Source of the DNA: Cristatella mucedo
Taxonomy: Eukaryota; Bryozoa; Phylactolaemata; Cristatellidae
Assembly (NCBI GenBank): GCA_009760855.2
Contig: WPIO01000007.1
Span: forward strand, 7,516,501 to 7,580,500
Length of the DNA: 64,000 nt
Direction: 5' to 3'
The position numbers and the translations under genes were made by a program. The notes below the pieces were generated by a model, which made no database searches, was not told the origin of the DNA, and worked only from the letters and a program-made list of their open reading frames with translations. This document shows, piece by piece, positions 34,001 to 47,117 of this stretch; the first letter of the stretch is position 1; every line of letters starts with the position of its first letter.

Positions 34001-35455
34001 CAACGTCAAAGAGCGACCGTCATCGCATTCCACAAGTCGAAGCCTGTATTTGCCAGGGTAATCAAATCTGGCGTTGACTAATCCACGTGATTTGCAACTT
34101 TAACCTATTCTGGCCGGGCATTTTACGAATTGTGTAATGAGCTACTGCTGCTGTTGCCATACCACACCTGAATAAAATAAAAGCCATGCACGACCGAGAG
34201 CGGTTTGTAGAAATTTCTAACAAGGTCGGAGAAAATACACTGGCTGCAATTCAATGTATGATCTGAAGCAGGGAGCTGATTGGAAGTTCATGAGGACTGA
34301 GCTGCAGCCAGAGGATTCGCTTTGGCTATTAAACCCTTGGAGAACGAAAGCTCTCTCGATGAAACTCCAGAGTTCTTGGTTAGGTCAGTAATTTGTCAAA
34401 GTTTCGCACGATTGTGCATCAGCTTGTGCAGTAGCCTTCGTCGGTTATAGCCGGTTTCGGCTCGACCGGATTCTGTCAGAATGGCTGCAAGACAGGGAGG
34501 CTTCCCAATGTTCGTCATTACCGAGTCTGAATCTATTTCTCGGTGAGCCTTGTGACACTTCTCTCTTAATGAGATCAGTTCGACTCATAGAAAGCCAATC
34601 TTATTGGCATTAGCTGCAAGCTACGCGACGGTTGGCGACTTTGAATGCGAAGAATCGCTAATAAGGAAATATGCTAAAAAGCAGGGGTAACATCTCCATT
34701 AACCCCTTGTCAAACAGAAATTCAAGTTCTGACGTTATCTTGTTAATTGCCAGGTAACATACGACTGCACAGTAGAAATGATTCTAGCTATTTGATGCCC
34801 TTTTCGAGGCGTTCTGACCGCGTCGAGTGTAGCTGGTGGTCTTGCCTGGCACCTTGATCTCAAGATGCTGCCAACTTTTCCACCTTTGTCAGCAGATCAC
34901 AATCGCCAGCCATTTACATCGTTAGTGCCTGAACGTTAAGATCGCACAAATGCAACGCATTGATACATCTTGATTTGTATTTATTTTGTTGTTTTGCAAG
35001 GCTTGCCACAACTCCTGGTTAATTAATAGCAAGTTCGCCATGAGATACAAGAAAGAGGCGAACTTGAATGAAAGAATGGTGTCGTCGAGGCTTGATACCT
35101 TGATTCTCTGCTCAGCCGTGCTACCGACCTCTTCGAAATGCCTAATAACTTCAGCGATCGGGTGGGGAAAATGTCGGCTAAGCACTGTAGCACTAGCCAA
35201 AATTTTGTCCACGACATATCTCTTGAGCTTACCAGAGCTGTCTCTCCTAGTTCATTTTAAGGTCTCCTTCAGAATCCAGCTCATTAATCAGGCCCCGGAA
35301 GATCTTCTTCCGCTGACAGAGCAATTCGCCGCTGTTCTTGCCAATCCTTGGTACCCCTTTCATAACGTCAGTGAACAACTTGAAGAACTAGACGATATCG
35401 GGGACGCCATCCATTCAGGCCGAAACAGGACTATCTGGGGCATGATAATTATAAA
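34000..35455 (-). repeat. Inverted third copy of duplicated segment (hAT-like part)
   Basis: 35455-34395 read on minus is collinear with 45200-46380 and 51130-52080. 34390-34000 on minus matches 47822-48150. It encodes fragments such as HFPHPIAEVIRHFEEVGSTA, FASFLYLMANLLLINQELW (in a 96-residue frame from 35212 to 34922) and ILTESGRAETGYNRRRLLHK. Stops occur elsewhere. Confidence 0.75.
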
Positions 35456-36385
35456 ATAAATTTATATGACACCAAAAGAGAACACAATCGTTTTCAAACA
35501 ACTTTAGATATTTATCAATGGCAGTATGTCAATTGGTTATTCGTATCATGCACAGCATCAGCGCGAAAGCACACAACGGAAATCGGTCTGCTAAGACTGT
35601 GAGGAACTGCGGGTTTTCAGCTATTTATTTAAATTCTGTTAGGTCAGAAAATATCTTGAAGTCGTTCGAGAGAGAGTTCACGGCTTTGGGGCATGCGAAC
35701 TAAGGCATTGTCTCCAAATGATTGAGGTGGGGCAGAGACACAGCTAAATGATTAGAGTCAGAATAGCATGTGGTAGAATGCCTAGCCCGATTGAGATTTA
35801 GTTCTGGTAGGAGGCCTTAGGTAAAGAATGAAAGAACCTAAAAGTGAATTGAAAAACCTTGATTTCAATATTTTGCGAGATATTTAGCCAGTGCAGGTCA
35901 GGTAGTAGTGACATAAAGCTCTAATAGCTAAGTTTAAGAAAGGTAGGCCTGGCTTTAGAGTTTTGCGTTAATTGAAAATAATAACAACAATAATAGTAAT
36001 GCACTTGATAAAGCGCTCTCTGAGAACTCAATCTCTCTCTAGGCGCTTTACATTTGCTGCCAAGGGAAATGCAATTGAATGGTAACGCCTTTTTGCTCAA
36101 TCCTGGAGACTGGGTACAGTGAATTATAGAAGTCATGAAGCAGGAGGTTGCAAATGCATGGACCAAATAACCGAGTTGGGTGTGGCATCCATATCCTAGC
36201 AGGTCCGAATTATGTAAAGGTGTGTTACTGAAAACAAGCAGATTAACTTCGGAGCTGCCCAGTCGTCTATTGACGGGTCACTTTGCAACATGACGATCAG
36301 ATTTGATAATAATAATAAAAATAATAATATTAATGCACTTGATAAAGCGCCCTCAGAGAATCCAATCTCTTTCTAGGCGATTTTG
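35445..36385 (-). mobile_element. Old LINE copy with two nested LINE A 3' stubs
   Basis: A diverged A-like LINE runs on minus at 35445-35965 and 36093-36300. It is interrupted by a LINE A 3' stub at about 35968-36093 and followed by another at 36305-36382. Both stubs carry GATAAAGCGC, CTCAATCTCT or CCAATCTCT, and (TTA)n-type tails. Confidence 0.7.
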
Positions 36386-36389
36386 AGCA

Positions 36390-36785
36390 GATTAATTAGA
36401 AGATATGCTTTAGGAGTTTATTTGAGGGTCATTTTTATGTTCTCCGAGTACCACTAGGTTGGCCCATAACTAGTACATTTTCTTTACTGTCAGTCACTAT
36501 TAGGAAATGTGCTACCATCAAAGTGCAAATGTCAGCAAGAAGGGTTCTGTTTAATCTCTCGGCAATTTTTGGTACTTTTAATTACAAAGCCTCCAAGTGT
36601 CGACAATCTCCTCTGGGGGTCATTGTCACTGCACTGAAATGGTTAAAGTCCTATTTTGTGAGGGATGTTATATCGGTGATATCATCGGGTAAAATTCTTC
36701 CTAGGATTTTTAAATAAACGGTTCGCGGCATCCATGCTGGACCCACTTCTCGAAAGTTATACTCTCCTTCTTGTCTTTGCCCCGT
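36390..36785. other. Unassigned DNA
   Basis: No recognised feature. Confidence 0.3.
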
Positions 36786-36789
36786 GCTG

Positions 36790-36935
36790 GTTTGACCCAG
36801 GGTTTAAGGTGCTCACAATGAACGACCGAGGTCAAGGTGAATGTATTTGAAGGCCAAGATTGTGGGCTGGAGCCCCATGGCATATGTGAAGCAGTTGAAT
36901 AGAGATTAGGATCTTACTGGAGCTTACAGAATTGG
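36790..36935 (+). mobile_element. SINE2, diverged
   Basis: Plus strand: AAGGTGCTCACAATGAACGA, GGGCTGGAGCCCCATGGC, then GTTGAATAGAGATTAGG. This follows the same head-to-tail order as the copy at 28261-28396. Confidence 0.65.
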
Positions 36936-37246
36936 TTTACTGTTTTTTTACAATGCTTTAACTGATCTGCCACTTGTTGGTCCGAGGGCCTCTGTTAAGG
37001 ATGGTAGTCTGGAGACTAGGCTAAACTTGTTTAAATTCTCCAGGTCTGGGGGTGCCCTCTTACAACCCAGACAATAATACTAGACATAAATAGTTTCTTG
37101 AAGGATAAATTCACATTCCCTCGTGTCCTACCAGCTGTATTCTCAAAGTTTTTTATTGTCAGTATATTTTCATGTGGAGCTCTCCTGACGATGCATCTGG
37201 ACAGTTCTCTGAGAAGCGCAGCTTTTAGGCTTAGTGTGAAGCCACT

Positions 37247-37906
37247 TGTTGCTTCAGGCGATTGCAGCTGGTGCAAAACTCTGCAGCTAGGCTTGTCTGT
37301 CGTGAGCATCGCAGTTGCCACATTACTCCACTTCTCGCCTACCTGCACTGGTTACCAGTCAAGCAACGGATTGACTTCAAGGTTTTGTCGCTCACTTTTA
37401 GGTCTCTTCATTCTATGGCTCCAGCCTATCTTTCAGAGATACTACCCCATCAGGCAAAGCATCGTACCACTCGCTTTTCGGAATCCAACAGTCTAGAAAT
37501 ACCTCGTACAAACCTTAAATCCTTTGGAGACCGTGCATTTAGCTCGTATGCTCCCACAGCCTGGAACTCCCTCCCGACCTGCATCAGAACATCCCCTGAC
37601 CTGACCACATTTAAAAGAAACTTAAAAACATACCTATTTAGGACAGCATTTCGTGGGTCCTTGTGATTCGTCCTCGATGTGCTTATGCGTGCTGACACTG
37701 TTCATGCTGCCACTAACCACATTTGCATGCTGACCCAGTGCATGTAACCCCTAACCATGTTATTCATTTTGTTTGTTTTTCAAGCATGATTTTACTTACT
37801 ATTCTATTGCGTATCACTTTGCAGCAAATGTAAAGCACCTAGAAAGAGATTAAGTTCTCTGAGGGCGCTTTATCAAGTGCAATATTATTATTATTATTAT
37901 TATTAT
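37247..37906 (+). mobile_element. LINE A, well-preserved 3' end
   Basis: The frame 37262-37666 is open for 134 residues through the C-terminal domain ([35 protein letters not shown]). The 3' UTR and a (TTA)n tail at 37885-37906 follow. It is among the least degraded A copies here. Confidence 0.93.
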
Positions 37907-37909
37907 TGT

Positions 37910-38335
37910 TGAGATTTGGAACCGCTCAACTGGTTAATGGACGATTTAGAACCGAGAGAATTAACTGGTTGACATACGTGTGACTACAAATGCCTGCAGA
38001 GCGTGTCCCTCTGGTAACGAGGCAGCAAAACACTGTACCTACCACCTGATGTTTCTTATACTAGGTGATACGTGTATACGAAACACCTTACCACCATGTA
38101 AATCCTACATACATTCTACTGAAATGACGGCGATAGATGGTCAGCATTTCGTGCTAGCTCCTCAATGTCCAAGTCCGGACATACCTTTCACTAGAGGTGG
38201 ATACCTGATAGCGTCCCCGTAGCTGCGCCACCCAAACAGACCAGGGTTCAAGAAGATAGACGACCTTACTGTGTCCAAAACCTGCAATATGCAGGCTTTT
38301 CACTTCTTATATAATCCGGTGCCAAGAGGATCAGA
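37910..38335. other. Unassigned DNA
   Basis: An 80-codon open frame at 37980-38222 has no recognised domain. Confidence 0.3.
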
Positions 38336-38338
38336 TGT

Positions 38339-38732
<394 letters not shown>

Positions 38733-38739
38733 ATAGGTA

Positions 38740-39030
38740 TCGAGTCAAAGACCAGCGCTTCAGTGTAGCGTGCTCGCGAGAGAAAGATAACAAGTCATCC
38801 GGTGCAGCATTCCGAGCAGATGATTCGGTGTTGGCTGCACTGAGCTACAATCGTCGGCAGCTGTTGCCGAGCTGCTCTCATACGGGCAGATTAAAAGGAA
38901 CGAATCACTCCAATCTGACAGCTGCATCTCTTCCCGCAACCACTAGATGGGTGAGGTGAAGACAAAGACTGATAGCTTTTTTCTGCGCAAAAAGACCCAA
39001 AGCTTTCGATTGCTCAGCTAAATTAATTCG
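38740..39030. other. Unassigned DNA
   Basis: No recognised feature. Confidence 0.3.
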
Positions 39031-39035
39031 AGCAG

Positions 39036-39216
39036 ATCGGCAATCTTGTGTGCTGCAAGACCGGAGATGATGGGCAAGAAGCTGGGCTAAGCCTTGAAGC
39101 GCAGGCGCCTAGCAACGACTGAGATTCGGTTGATCAACCTTCGCGTTAATTGACCTCGGCGTGAAGGCTTCTTTCTTTGACCAAGCAAGCATCTCATTCG
39201 GTCTTCGTCTATATGT
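39036..39216 (-). repeat. Short repeat encoding a basic peptide, copy 1
   Basis: An inverted match to 45722-45909. On minus both copies read MRCLLGQRKKPSRRG and then LTRRLINRISVVARRLR, ending at the same stop. Confidence 0.75.
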
Positions 39217-39412
39217 TTTGCACGTATTAACTCCGAGTCACCAATCCCGCCTACCTCCACTGCTTTATATGCTGCTGATGAATGCCTAAGTAAAAGCCCA
39301 GGGACCCAGATCGAGATGAAGCGAGCTAATTGGAGAAAGATCGAGAAAGAGACAGTTTCCTTAGTTTCCTTAACGGAATGGGCGACCAAGCACGTTTAGT
39401 GGCGTCTCAACC

Positions 39413-39847
39413 ATGTTAGGTGCAATGCATTCAGCGTTACGTCTTATGACATCTTGCTTTGGACCTGCCAAGGCCAAAGGAGCCATCCTTCACCGGCCGG
39501 CACCACCACGATGCCCACAACTCCAACTCCAACGCAGATCTTCAGAAAGAGTATCGGATGTTCCCAGGCACGAAAATAGCATCGATGTGACGTTCGTTAA
39601 CTTTGTACCTGGACCCGAGAGCATCCTCAATGAACGGCAACACCTCTGCTGTACTCCACCGTTGTGCCAAACAAGCATTGACAATGCCAGCATGCTTTTT
39701 GATCTAAGAAAGTACAGCTTTCTAGAGGGCACCATCATTGCTATCAAATGGGATGGCCAACTCTACCATGGCGGCCGTGGTCCCGAAGTTGACCTGGAGC
39801 TCCGCCTGTGCTCTATGACCCACCGACCGGCTGACCATAACACTTAA
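39413..39847 (+). CDS. Unrecognised 144-codon open frame
   Basis: I do not recognise this protein. It reads ENSIDVTFVNFVPGPESIL and then SMLFDLRKYSFLEGTIIAIK, with no signal peptide or membrane segment evident. It sits just before the duplicated LINE B mosaic and may be a transposon remnant or chance. No splice sites or homologous copy support it. Confidence 0.25.
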   Translation: MLGAMHSALRLMTSCFGPAKAKGAILHRPAPPRCPQLQLQRRSSERVSDVPRHENSIDVTFVNFVPGPESILNERQHLCCTPPLCQTSIDNASMLFDLRKYSFLEGTIIAIKWDGQLYHGGRGPEVDLELRLCSMTHRPADHNT

Positions 39848-40705
39848 AGAGAGACTGTGGCCAGATTCTCGCCTGAAATTCGGACTATGTGGGAAGCAAT
39901 GCACAATAACGTTGCTTTATTAAATAACGCACTGCTCTCTAGCCTGCTTATCGTCACTATTACCTACTTGGTCTCCTTTTTAAAATCTGCAGCTAAGCTC
40001 GATGTTCATAATCTTGGGTAACAGCATCCTCACCTCATTTAAAATGCACGTCTGCCCTTCCATCGTAGGACTCATGCAGATTTTTAAATTGGCAAACCGA
40101 GTGTCACCAGAAGATTAGAAGTCCCAAGCCTTTATTGTGGCTAAGTTAGAATCACTCCTGAGACGCTAGTCGAAAATTTTAGCGTATTACCCCAGATAAG
40201 CTTATCCTTAGATAGGCACATTTTTGCTAACCAGTCGGTCTATTTCCATTGGAAAAATGTGCGAAAATTGGGGCCCTTTTAGATTAGGCTAAGATAGCAA
40301 GACTAATTAACAGATTTGTGAGATGCATCAATATCATTCAATTCCCTTTAATCAGGACTCTCAACCTGTGCTCTTAATTGCCTGCAACTGGTGCTAAACG
40401 CGAATTCTATTGAAAGGCGAAATCTATTGCAGGTCTATTCGGTCTGCCGTGAACGTCACTGGAGCCATATTTTATTATCTGCACTGGCTCTCTATTAAGC
40501 CTGAAATTGATTCTAAAATCCACAATCTTGCTTACAGCTCACTTAACCTAAGCAATAGCCTACTTATCTGATCTTATTGTTCCTCCAGCGGGCTCTTGCT
40601 TTAGCAGCTGCTCTGCAGCTCGTTATCTTACCGTCTCCTGCGCTAAATTAGAATCTTATGGCTATCGAGCTTTTAGTGCCTATGCAGCCACAGTCCGAAA
40701 TTAAC

Positions 40706-43663
40706 ATTTCACTGAAACTTGGCTAAATCGATAAACTGTCCGGCAATAAAAGACGTACCCCAACAGGTTTCTCATTCTTTCAAACCCCTAGATCAATCCA
40801 AACTTGAGGTGGAGTTGCTGTTATCGTTCGCTCGAAATTCAATTTCAAACCTTTTGCAGTTCCCTTGAAGCAGTCTTTTGAATTGATTGTCTTAGTCTCA
40901 CCCAAAAACAAGCTACCGATGGTGGCAGTAGTCTATCGCCCACCAGTTACCAAATCCTTTATCTCAGCTTTCTCCGACCTCATTTCGATTCTGTGTGCAA
41001 GAAATCAATCCGTCCTCGTTATGGGTGATTTCGACATTCACTTTGATAACTTATCTGACGACTTCAGCGCTGAATAACTTCGTGCATTGACTGACTCATT
41101 TTCTCTTGTGGCTCGTGTGCATGGCCCTACTCACATCAAGGGTCACACACTCGACCAGATTTTCACATACAACCGCACTTTGTCATCACCAATTATTACC
41201 AAGTTCTGCTTATACGACCACATGCAGATCCTATTCAGTCTGCAGTGTGTACCCACCTGCTCCTCTAAAATAACCTGTGAATCGCGAAACCTCAAGACCC
41301 TTGACATCAATGCTGTCCGTGCGAGAATATCTGCTTCACCTCTGCTGCTCAGTCCACCCTCCGATCGGTCATCATTGGTAGATAGCTACAACACGAGACT
41401 AGCTGACACGCTCGACGAGTTTGCACCTTTGACAAAGCGCACTGTGCGACCCCGCCCAGATGGCCTATGGTTTACCACGGACATTAAACTAGCCAGGTCT
41501 AATGAGCGAAAGCTTGAAAAAGCATACACAAGATCTGGACTGACTATTCATCGACAGGCATATGAAGACTACTGTGGGTCGTACCAATCGATCCTAGCAA
41601 AGGTCAAGTCTAGCTTCTATAAAAACATTTTTGAATCACAGGTGCACAATCCAAAAATGCTGATATCGACGATAAACCATCTCCTCAACCACTCCCAGAT
41701 TAGCTCCTTACCTGATGATCCATGTGATGGTCTAGCCGATCGCTTCTCTCGATTCTTTGTGCAGAAGATAGACAAGATCAGGGAACCCACCCCTGCGATG
41801 ACAATACCCCCTAGAATGCTGTTCCCCGATTCCCGGCTGCACCTCAATGTCTGCATTTAAGCAGGTGACCAGTGATCTCATCCTTTAGTTCATATTCTAA
41901 TCAAAGAAGACAACGAGTCCACTGGACCCTATTCCCACTGTCCTGCTCCAACGTTGCATAGATCTGCTGCTGCCATGCATAACTAACATCATTAATATGT
42001 CATTAGCCGCAGGTCATGTCCCAGCACTTTTCAAAAGAGCTGTAGTCAGGCCACTTCTCAAGAAAGAGACAATAAACCAAGAGAACAGGGGCAACTACCG
42101 CCCAGTCTTCCTTCTAACATTCTGGTCGAAGACACTGGAACGGGTCGTGGCGGACCAGCTGAACTCATATATTGAAACTTCAAACCTTGCTAGAAAGTTA
42201 CAGTCTGGCTTTAGAGCTAATCAGACCACAGAAGCAGCATAGCTTAGGGTGTACAACGACCTACTTAGGAATGCAGACATGGGAAGAGTGTCTCTGCTTG
42301 GTTTGCTCGATATTTCGGCAGCTTTTGATACTATCGATCACCAAGTTCTTCTAGAGCGCCTCTCATCTCACATGGGCATCACTGGCACTGCTCTGCAATG
42401 GTTCAGGTCCTACCTCAGTGGGAAACTCCAGATTATTAACGTGAATCGATAAAGATCATTCAAGGTACCTTTGAAATATGGGGTAACTCAGGGGTCCATG
42501 CTTGGTCCGGTTCTTTTCACGGTTTATACTCTCCCACTTGCTGATGAGATTGCCAAGCACAACCAAGGCTGTCACTTTTATGCAGATGACACTCAGTTGT
42601 ACTTTTGCTTTGAATTCTCCGAGCCTTTGAGTACCTCGAATTCTCTCAACTCACTTGCTGCATTTATTGATGACATTCCAACATGGATGGCATCACATTT
42701 TCTAAAACTGAAAGACGATAGAACTAGTTATGGGCAAACCCAGTGCGATTCAGAAATTGGGAAGACTGACGCTCAAAATCGGCTCTGCCAGCATATCTCC
42801 TGTTGAATCTGCACAAAATCTAGGTATCAATTCAAAAGTGACCTCTTGCTAGACGACCACATCAGCTCCACAGTCAAGTCTGCCTACTTTCAGCTACTTA
42901 GCATTACTAAAATGCGGGCTTGTTTAGATAAGGATACCGCATCTAAGTTAGTCAATGCATTTGTGACATCCCGACTTCACTTCTGTAACTCACTGCTTGC
43001 TGGCCTACAGGCATGTGCAATCATGCAATTAAAGCTGGTGCAAGTCTCCGCTGCGAGGCATGTCTGTCGTGAGCGTCGCAGTTGCCACATTACTCCACTT
43101 CTCGCCGACCTGCACTGGCTCCCAGTCAAGTAATGGATTGACTTCAAGGTTTTGTCGCTCACTTTGAGGTCACTTCATTCTTTAGCTCCAGCCTATCTCT
43201 CAGATCTACTCCCACACCAGGCCAAGCATAGTATCACCCGCTTTTCGGAATCCAAGAGTCTAGAAATACCTCGTACGAACCTCAAATCCTTTGGAGACCG
43301 TGCATTTAGTTCGTATGCTCCCAAAGCCTGGAACTCCCTCCCGACCTGCGTCAGAACATTCCCTGACCTGACCACATTTAAAAGGAACCTAAAAACACAC
43401 CTATTTAGGACAGCATTTAGTGGGTCCCTTTGATTCGTCCTTCATGTCCATATGCCTGCTGACACTGTGCATGCTGCCATTAACCACACTTGCATGCTGA
43501 CCCTGTGCGTGTCACCAGTAACCATGTTATTCATGTTGCTTATCAAGCATGCTATTACTCACTATTCAATCGCGTTTCTTGTTGCAGTAAATGTAAAGTG
43601 CCCAGAAAGAGATTGAGTTTTCTGAGGACGCTTCTTCACGTCCATTGCTATATTATTATTATA
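40706..43663 (+). mobile_element. LINE A, longest copy (EN, RT, C-terminal domain, 3' UTR)
   Basis: Begins in the endonuclease (FTETWL, then VVYRPP, MGDFDIHFDNL, HTLDQIFTY, YDHMQILFSL). A linker follows (DGLWFTTDIKLARSNERKLE), then RT ([69 protein letters not shown] at 42576-42590). The SAARHVCRERRSC region, a full C-terminal domain (43152-43433) and a (TTA)n tail complete it. In-frame stops at 41075, 42240 and 42450, and frameshifts near 41860 and 42720, make it a pseudogene. The domain order is that of CR1/L2-type LINEs with an APE-like endonuclease. It is 5'-truncated. Confidence 0.93.
42579..42590 (+). other. YADD catalytic motif of the LINE A RT
   Basis: TAT GCA GAT GAC encodes Tyr-Ala-Asp-Asp followed by TQLY, the RT active-site motif, in the frame of 42471-42806. 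Confidence 0.97.
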
Positions 43664-44514
43664 TTTCAGAATGTTGATTGCTTGTATCGACTTTGGAATA
43701 CTTGAATTCACAGCTCAAAAGTGTCACCTTCGTTCAACCTATCTTTCGCCCTAGTGAACTTTTCCTATTTTGTTCCATGCTCATTGCTTCAGCACCTGTT
43801 CGGGCTTAAGTTAATGTAACTAGCTATAGGTCCTAATAACGGGTGGCCGTGAGTCTTTTTCACTTGAGCACGCTGGCCTAAGCCAGACACTAGATCACTT
43901 TGCAAGCCCAACCACTGCGCTTGTTGGATGCACGAATACTAGCGAATCTCTTGCAGCTAGATGTAAAGCATCCTATCACAGATTAAGTTTGGATAGCCGA
44001 TCTATTGAAATGAACTATTGTTGTTGTTTTTATATACGAAGTGCGTGTAAACTACTGAGTATTTGTCTAAAGACAGTAAACATTGCTTGATAAGGCCTAC
44101 TTTAATGTTTCATGGTGGCGAGAATAACTTCTGTCGATTGAATGCGGTTTCCACCTGGTGCCGTTCTTCCCTATCGTGACGTTATGTAAGTAATGGCCCC
44201 ACCCTTTTTTGTGACAGCCTCTTCGATGTCTGGGCTCTCTTGCAGACAAAGAGAATAAGGAAAATTCGTGAAACCGCACTGGAGGCCCATCATGAATGAC
44301 GGCACCACTCTGATGTCTGAAATTGTGTCCCAGCAATAGCCACCATACTTCAAGGCCTTAACCAAGATCTAATATAAGATCTAAGGTGCACATAGTTAGC
44401 CATAGATAGAGAGACAGGTAGTTTCTCTCTTTATAAAGTAGTAAGCCTTTGAGGCTCCTTTATGAGCTGTCAATGAATAGGTTTCAATAACTCGAGCTAC
44501 GAGTTGATCCACTC

Positions 44515-44690
44515 CGCCCGGCCAAAGGGCCAGCTGAGTGCCACCTCATTGGACGCTGCAGTTGGACAGTATCGGCTGACTAAGCTGGATTTAATTGCAA
44601 CTGGTCAGCTGTAATCGCCTGACCCACTAGTCCTGCAGTACGGAGCCGCCTGCATATGTCCACCGGCCTGCCTTGCCTTGCTTCGTTCTA
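44515..44690 (+). repeat. Unclassified repeat E, copy 2
   Basis: Matches 900-1075 (CAGTTGGACAGTATCGGCT, CCACCGGCCTG). It is absent from the equivalent place in the second duplication copy. Confidence 0.55.
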
Positions 44691-45199
44691 TGTCGTACTG
44701 AAATCGAGCGCACGAGCCCCTCTGAACTAACAGGGTCGTAGGCTCCATACGTGGGACGTGCGAAGTTCCCCAATAGATACAAGGTCCTATCAGCGAACTG
44801 CACGAATTAATTATATTTTAACTTCCTATTCAGTCGGTGGGAAAAGTTTGCTGGCTAAGAGACGCTTACCAAAAGCAGCTTTGAATTTGCGTGGCCTAGT
44901 TACAATCCTATTACATGATACCCGCTTAGTCCTAAATGGGTTTGTGAAGAAAAACGGGTATATATTGCATTGAATTTGCATCTGCAAAGTCTTCCCAGTG
45001 TGTTATTGGGGCGACAGATGAAAGAAAAATTGCACACACATGATGACATCCGCTTTTGGTGATGGTGTGCATGTTGCGAATAAATCCTTAAAATACTGCC
45101 ATTATAGAATATCTCAAGTTCGTAGACAGAGATTGAGTTCTCTTAGGGTTCTATACACTTTATACACGTGGATAATTACTATTATAACTATCGTGCCCC

Positions 45200-46880
45200 A
45201 GCTAGCACTGATTCGGCCTCAATGGAAGGTGTCCGGACATTGTCTTGTTCTTTCAATTGTTCAATTGTTGACATTATCGATGTGGTGCCAAGTTCATGAA
45301 CGGGTAGCTGCGAATTAATCAGTATGCAAAAGATGATCGTCCGGAATCTGATAAAGAAGCTGCATGTTGAGATATGCCATAGCCAAAACCAGAAGACACT
45401 GCACTGAAAGCTCGGGAGATATATTGTGGACGCAATTTTAACTAGTGCTACGTTGCTTAGTCAACATGTTCGCTGTGGCCACTACAGTTTTCGGGCACTC
45501 CAAAGAGGTTGGTAGCATGATTGAGCTGAGGATCGAGACGACGAGCCTCGTCGACCACATAATTTAATTCAAGTTTGCCTCTATCTTGCATCTCATGGAA
45601 AACTTGCTATTGATTGCCCAGGAGTCGTCGCAAGCTTTGCAGAAATTAATTCACGACCCTTCAATGCATTGCAGTTGTTTGATCACGCCGTTCAGGCACT
45701 AATGAAGATTTGAAAGAAATAAATAGACGAAGACCGAATGAGATGCTTGCTTGGTCAAAGAAAGAAGCCTTCACGCCGAGGTCGATTAACGCGGAGGTTG
45801 ATCAACCGAATCTCAGTCGTTGCTAGGCGCCTTCGCTCCAAGGCTTAGCCCAGCTTCTTGCCCATCATCTCCGGTCTTGCAGCACACAAGATTGCCGATA
45901 TGCTCGAAGGTGTAGTAGCTGTGTCAGCATCTTTAGATCAAAGTTCGAAGCGTGACCGCCGGGTGAATCCAACTCGCTCGGTTCTCAATCCTCCTCGAAA
46001 TGAGCAGCGAATCAAGCAATGAATGCGTGGCCTGTGAAGACATATCCCCTGTGGCAATTGACGAGATACAATTATAATTACACTTTCCGCTTGACAAAGG
46101 CTTGACGGATGTGCTTCGCCTGGCAGCTAGCATCATCCTTCATTATAGTTTTTGCATTTAATGCCGAAATCCTCGCATTGCTTACAAGTGATGTAAATAA
46201 GATTGACGTTCCAGACGTCGAGCCGATCCCCTTAAGGCAGCTGTGTCGGAATGTTCATCGATAAATAGAGTCAGACTCGCCAATGACAGACAGCGGGACA
46301 CTTCTCCATCTCGCAGCCATTTTGGCAGAATCCGGTCGAGCCGGCGCCGGCTATAGACTAATGCACAAGCTGATGCAATTTATTCTGACACTGTCGGTGT
46401 CAGCCGCTACGGGAAAATGTCTCTGCAAGGCATATACACTTATCAAGACCTGCGTTTAAATGATGACGGGTTCTGACGACGTCAACGATCTATTGTCATT
46501 TACAAGAAGAAATTTTGGCCTGGCTGACGGTATCTCGAGATCACTTAAGTAAAGATTTCACTCAGCCACCGATCACGTATCGAATAAATGACTTGCGATT
46601 GTAATTATATCATCGGGTGCAGAGCTTTTTCCTATTTAAAAAAATTCTGGCTCCGTCACTAGATTACTTATATCATATACTTTTGTCATTCCTAAAGAAT
46701 TAGTCAAGTGCACAACTTAAAGCTAGCAATTGGCAAAATAATAAAGAGTCACGCCAGGTAAGAGAAATCACGAATACGCTATGGAATTGAAGAGCTTTTA
46801 AAAGGGTTTGAGACAAGCAATCAAAGAAAGCATCAGTTTTAGCAACTCTCACGGCCTTTTTTAGTTTGCTAGCCACCCAA
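45200..46880 (+). pseudogene. hAT-like transposase remnant, copy 1
   Basis: Conserved coding traces shared by three copies include DVNKIDVPDVEPI, ESDSPMTDSGTLLHLAAILA and ESGRAGAGYRLMHKLM. Near 46385-46470 are ILTLSVSAATGKC and TLIKTC. The last two resemble the hAT dimerisation signature (LTLPVS.A..ER.FS..K.IKT). Stops and shifts abound. The family is inferred from this short signature only. Confidence 0.5.
45722..45909 (+). repeat. Short repeat encoding a basic peptide, copy 2
   Basis: Plus-strand reading MRCLLGQRKKPSRRGRL, then RRLINRISVVARRLRSKA and stop. It interrupts the hAT-like remnant relative to its paralog near 51570-51610. Confidence 0.75.
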
Positions 46881-47117
46881 GAGTTCGGTATAGTTTTTCA
46901 TGGTAACATTATCTATCCGTCTGTGTAGCCGTGCATTGAGTTGGTCTACACTTGACATCGTTTGTATCCGGTAACGGCTGGGGTGATGAGTGTCAGCTAT
47001 ATGGGACTGGCACCCTCCAAGGTCAATATCGTCGTCAGAGAGACTTCAGCTGCATTGCCAAAATACCTGCATTTCGAAGCGTGGAACCACGTTTAATGAC
47101 CAGGCCAATGATATTTG

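Larger units (their letters stand above)
39860..44035 (+). mobile_element. LINE B 3' part, interrupted by LINE A
   Basis: LINE B is at 39860-40705 and 43669-44035. It has segments matching the RT C-terminal region (SLLRR, LHWLSIKPEIDSKI, LESYGYRAFSAYA) and a 3' end ATGTAAAGCATCCTATCACA followed by TTG repeats. Stops occur throughout. Confidence 0.75.
39820..46880 (+). repeat. Segmental duplication, copy 1
   Basis: Collinear with 48160-52600: LINE B, an unclassified segment, a LINE-like tail and hAT-like coding sequence, in the same order. It differs by a 2.96-kb LINE A insert (40706-43668), a repeat E insert (about 44507-44695) and a 188-base repeat (45722-45909). Confidence 0.8.
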
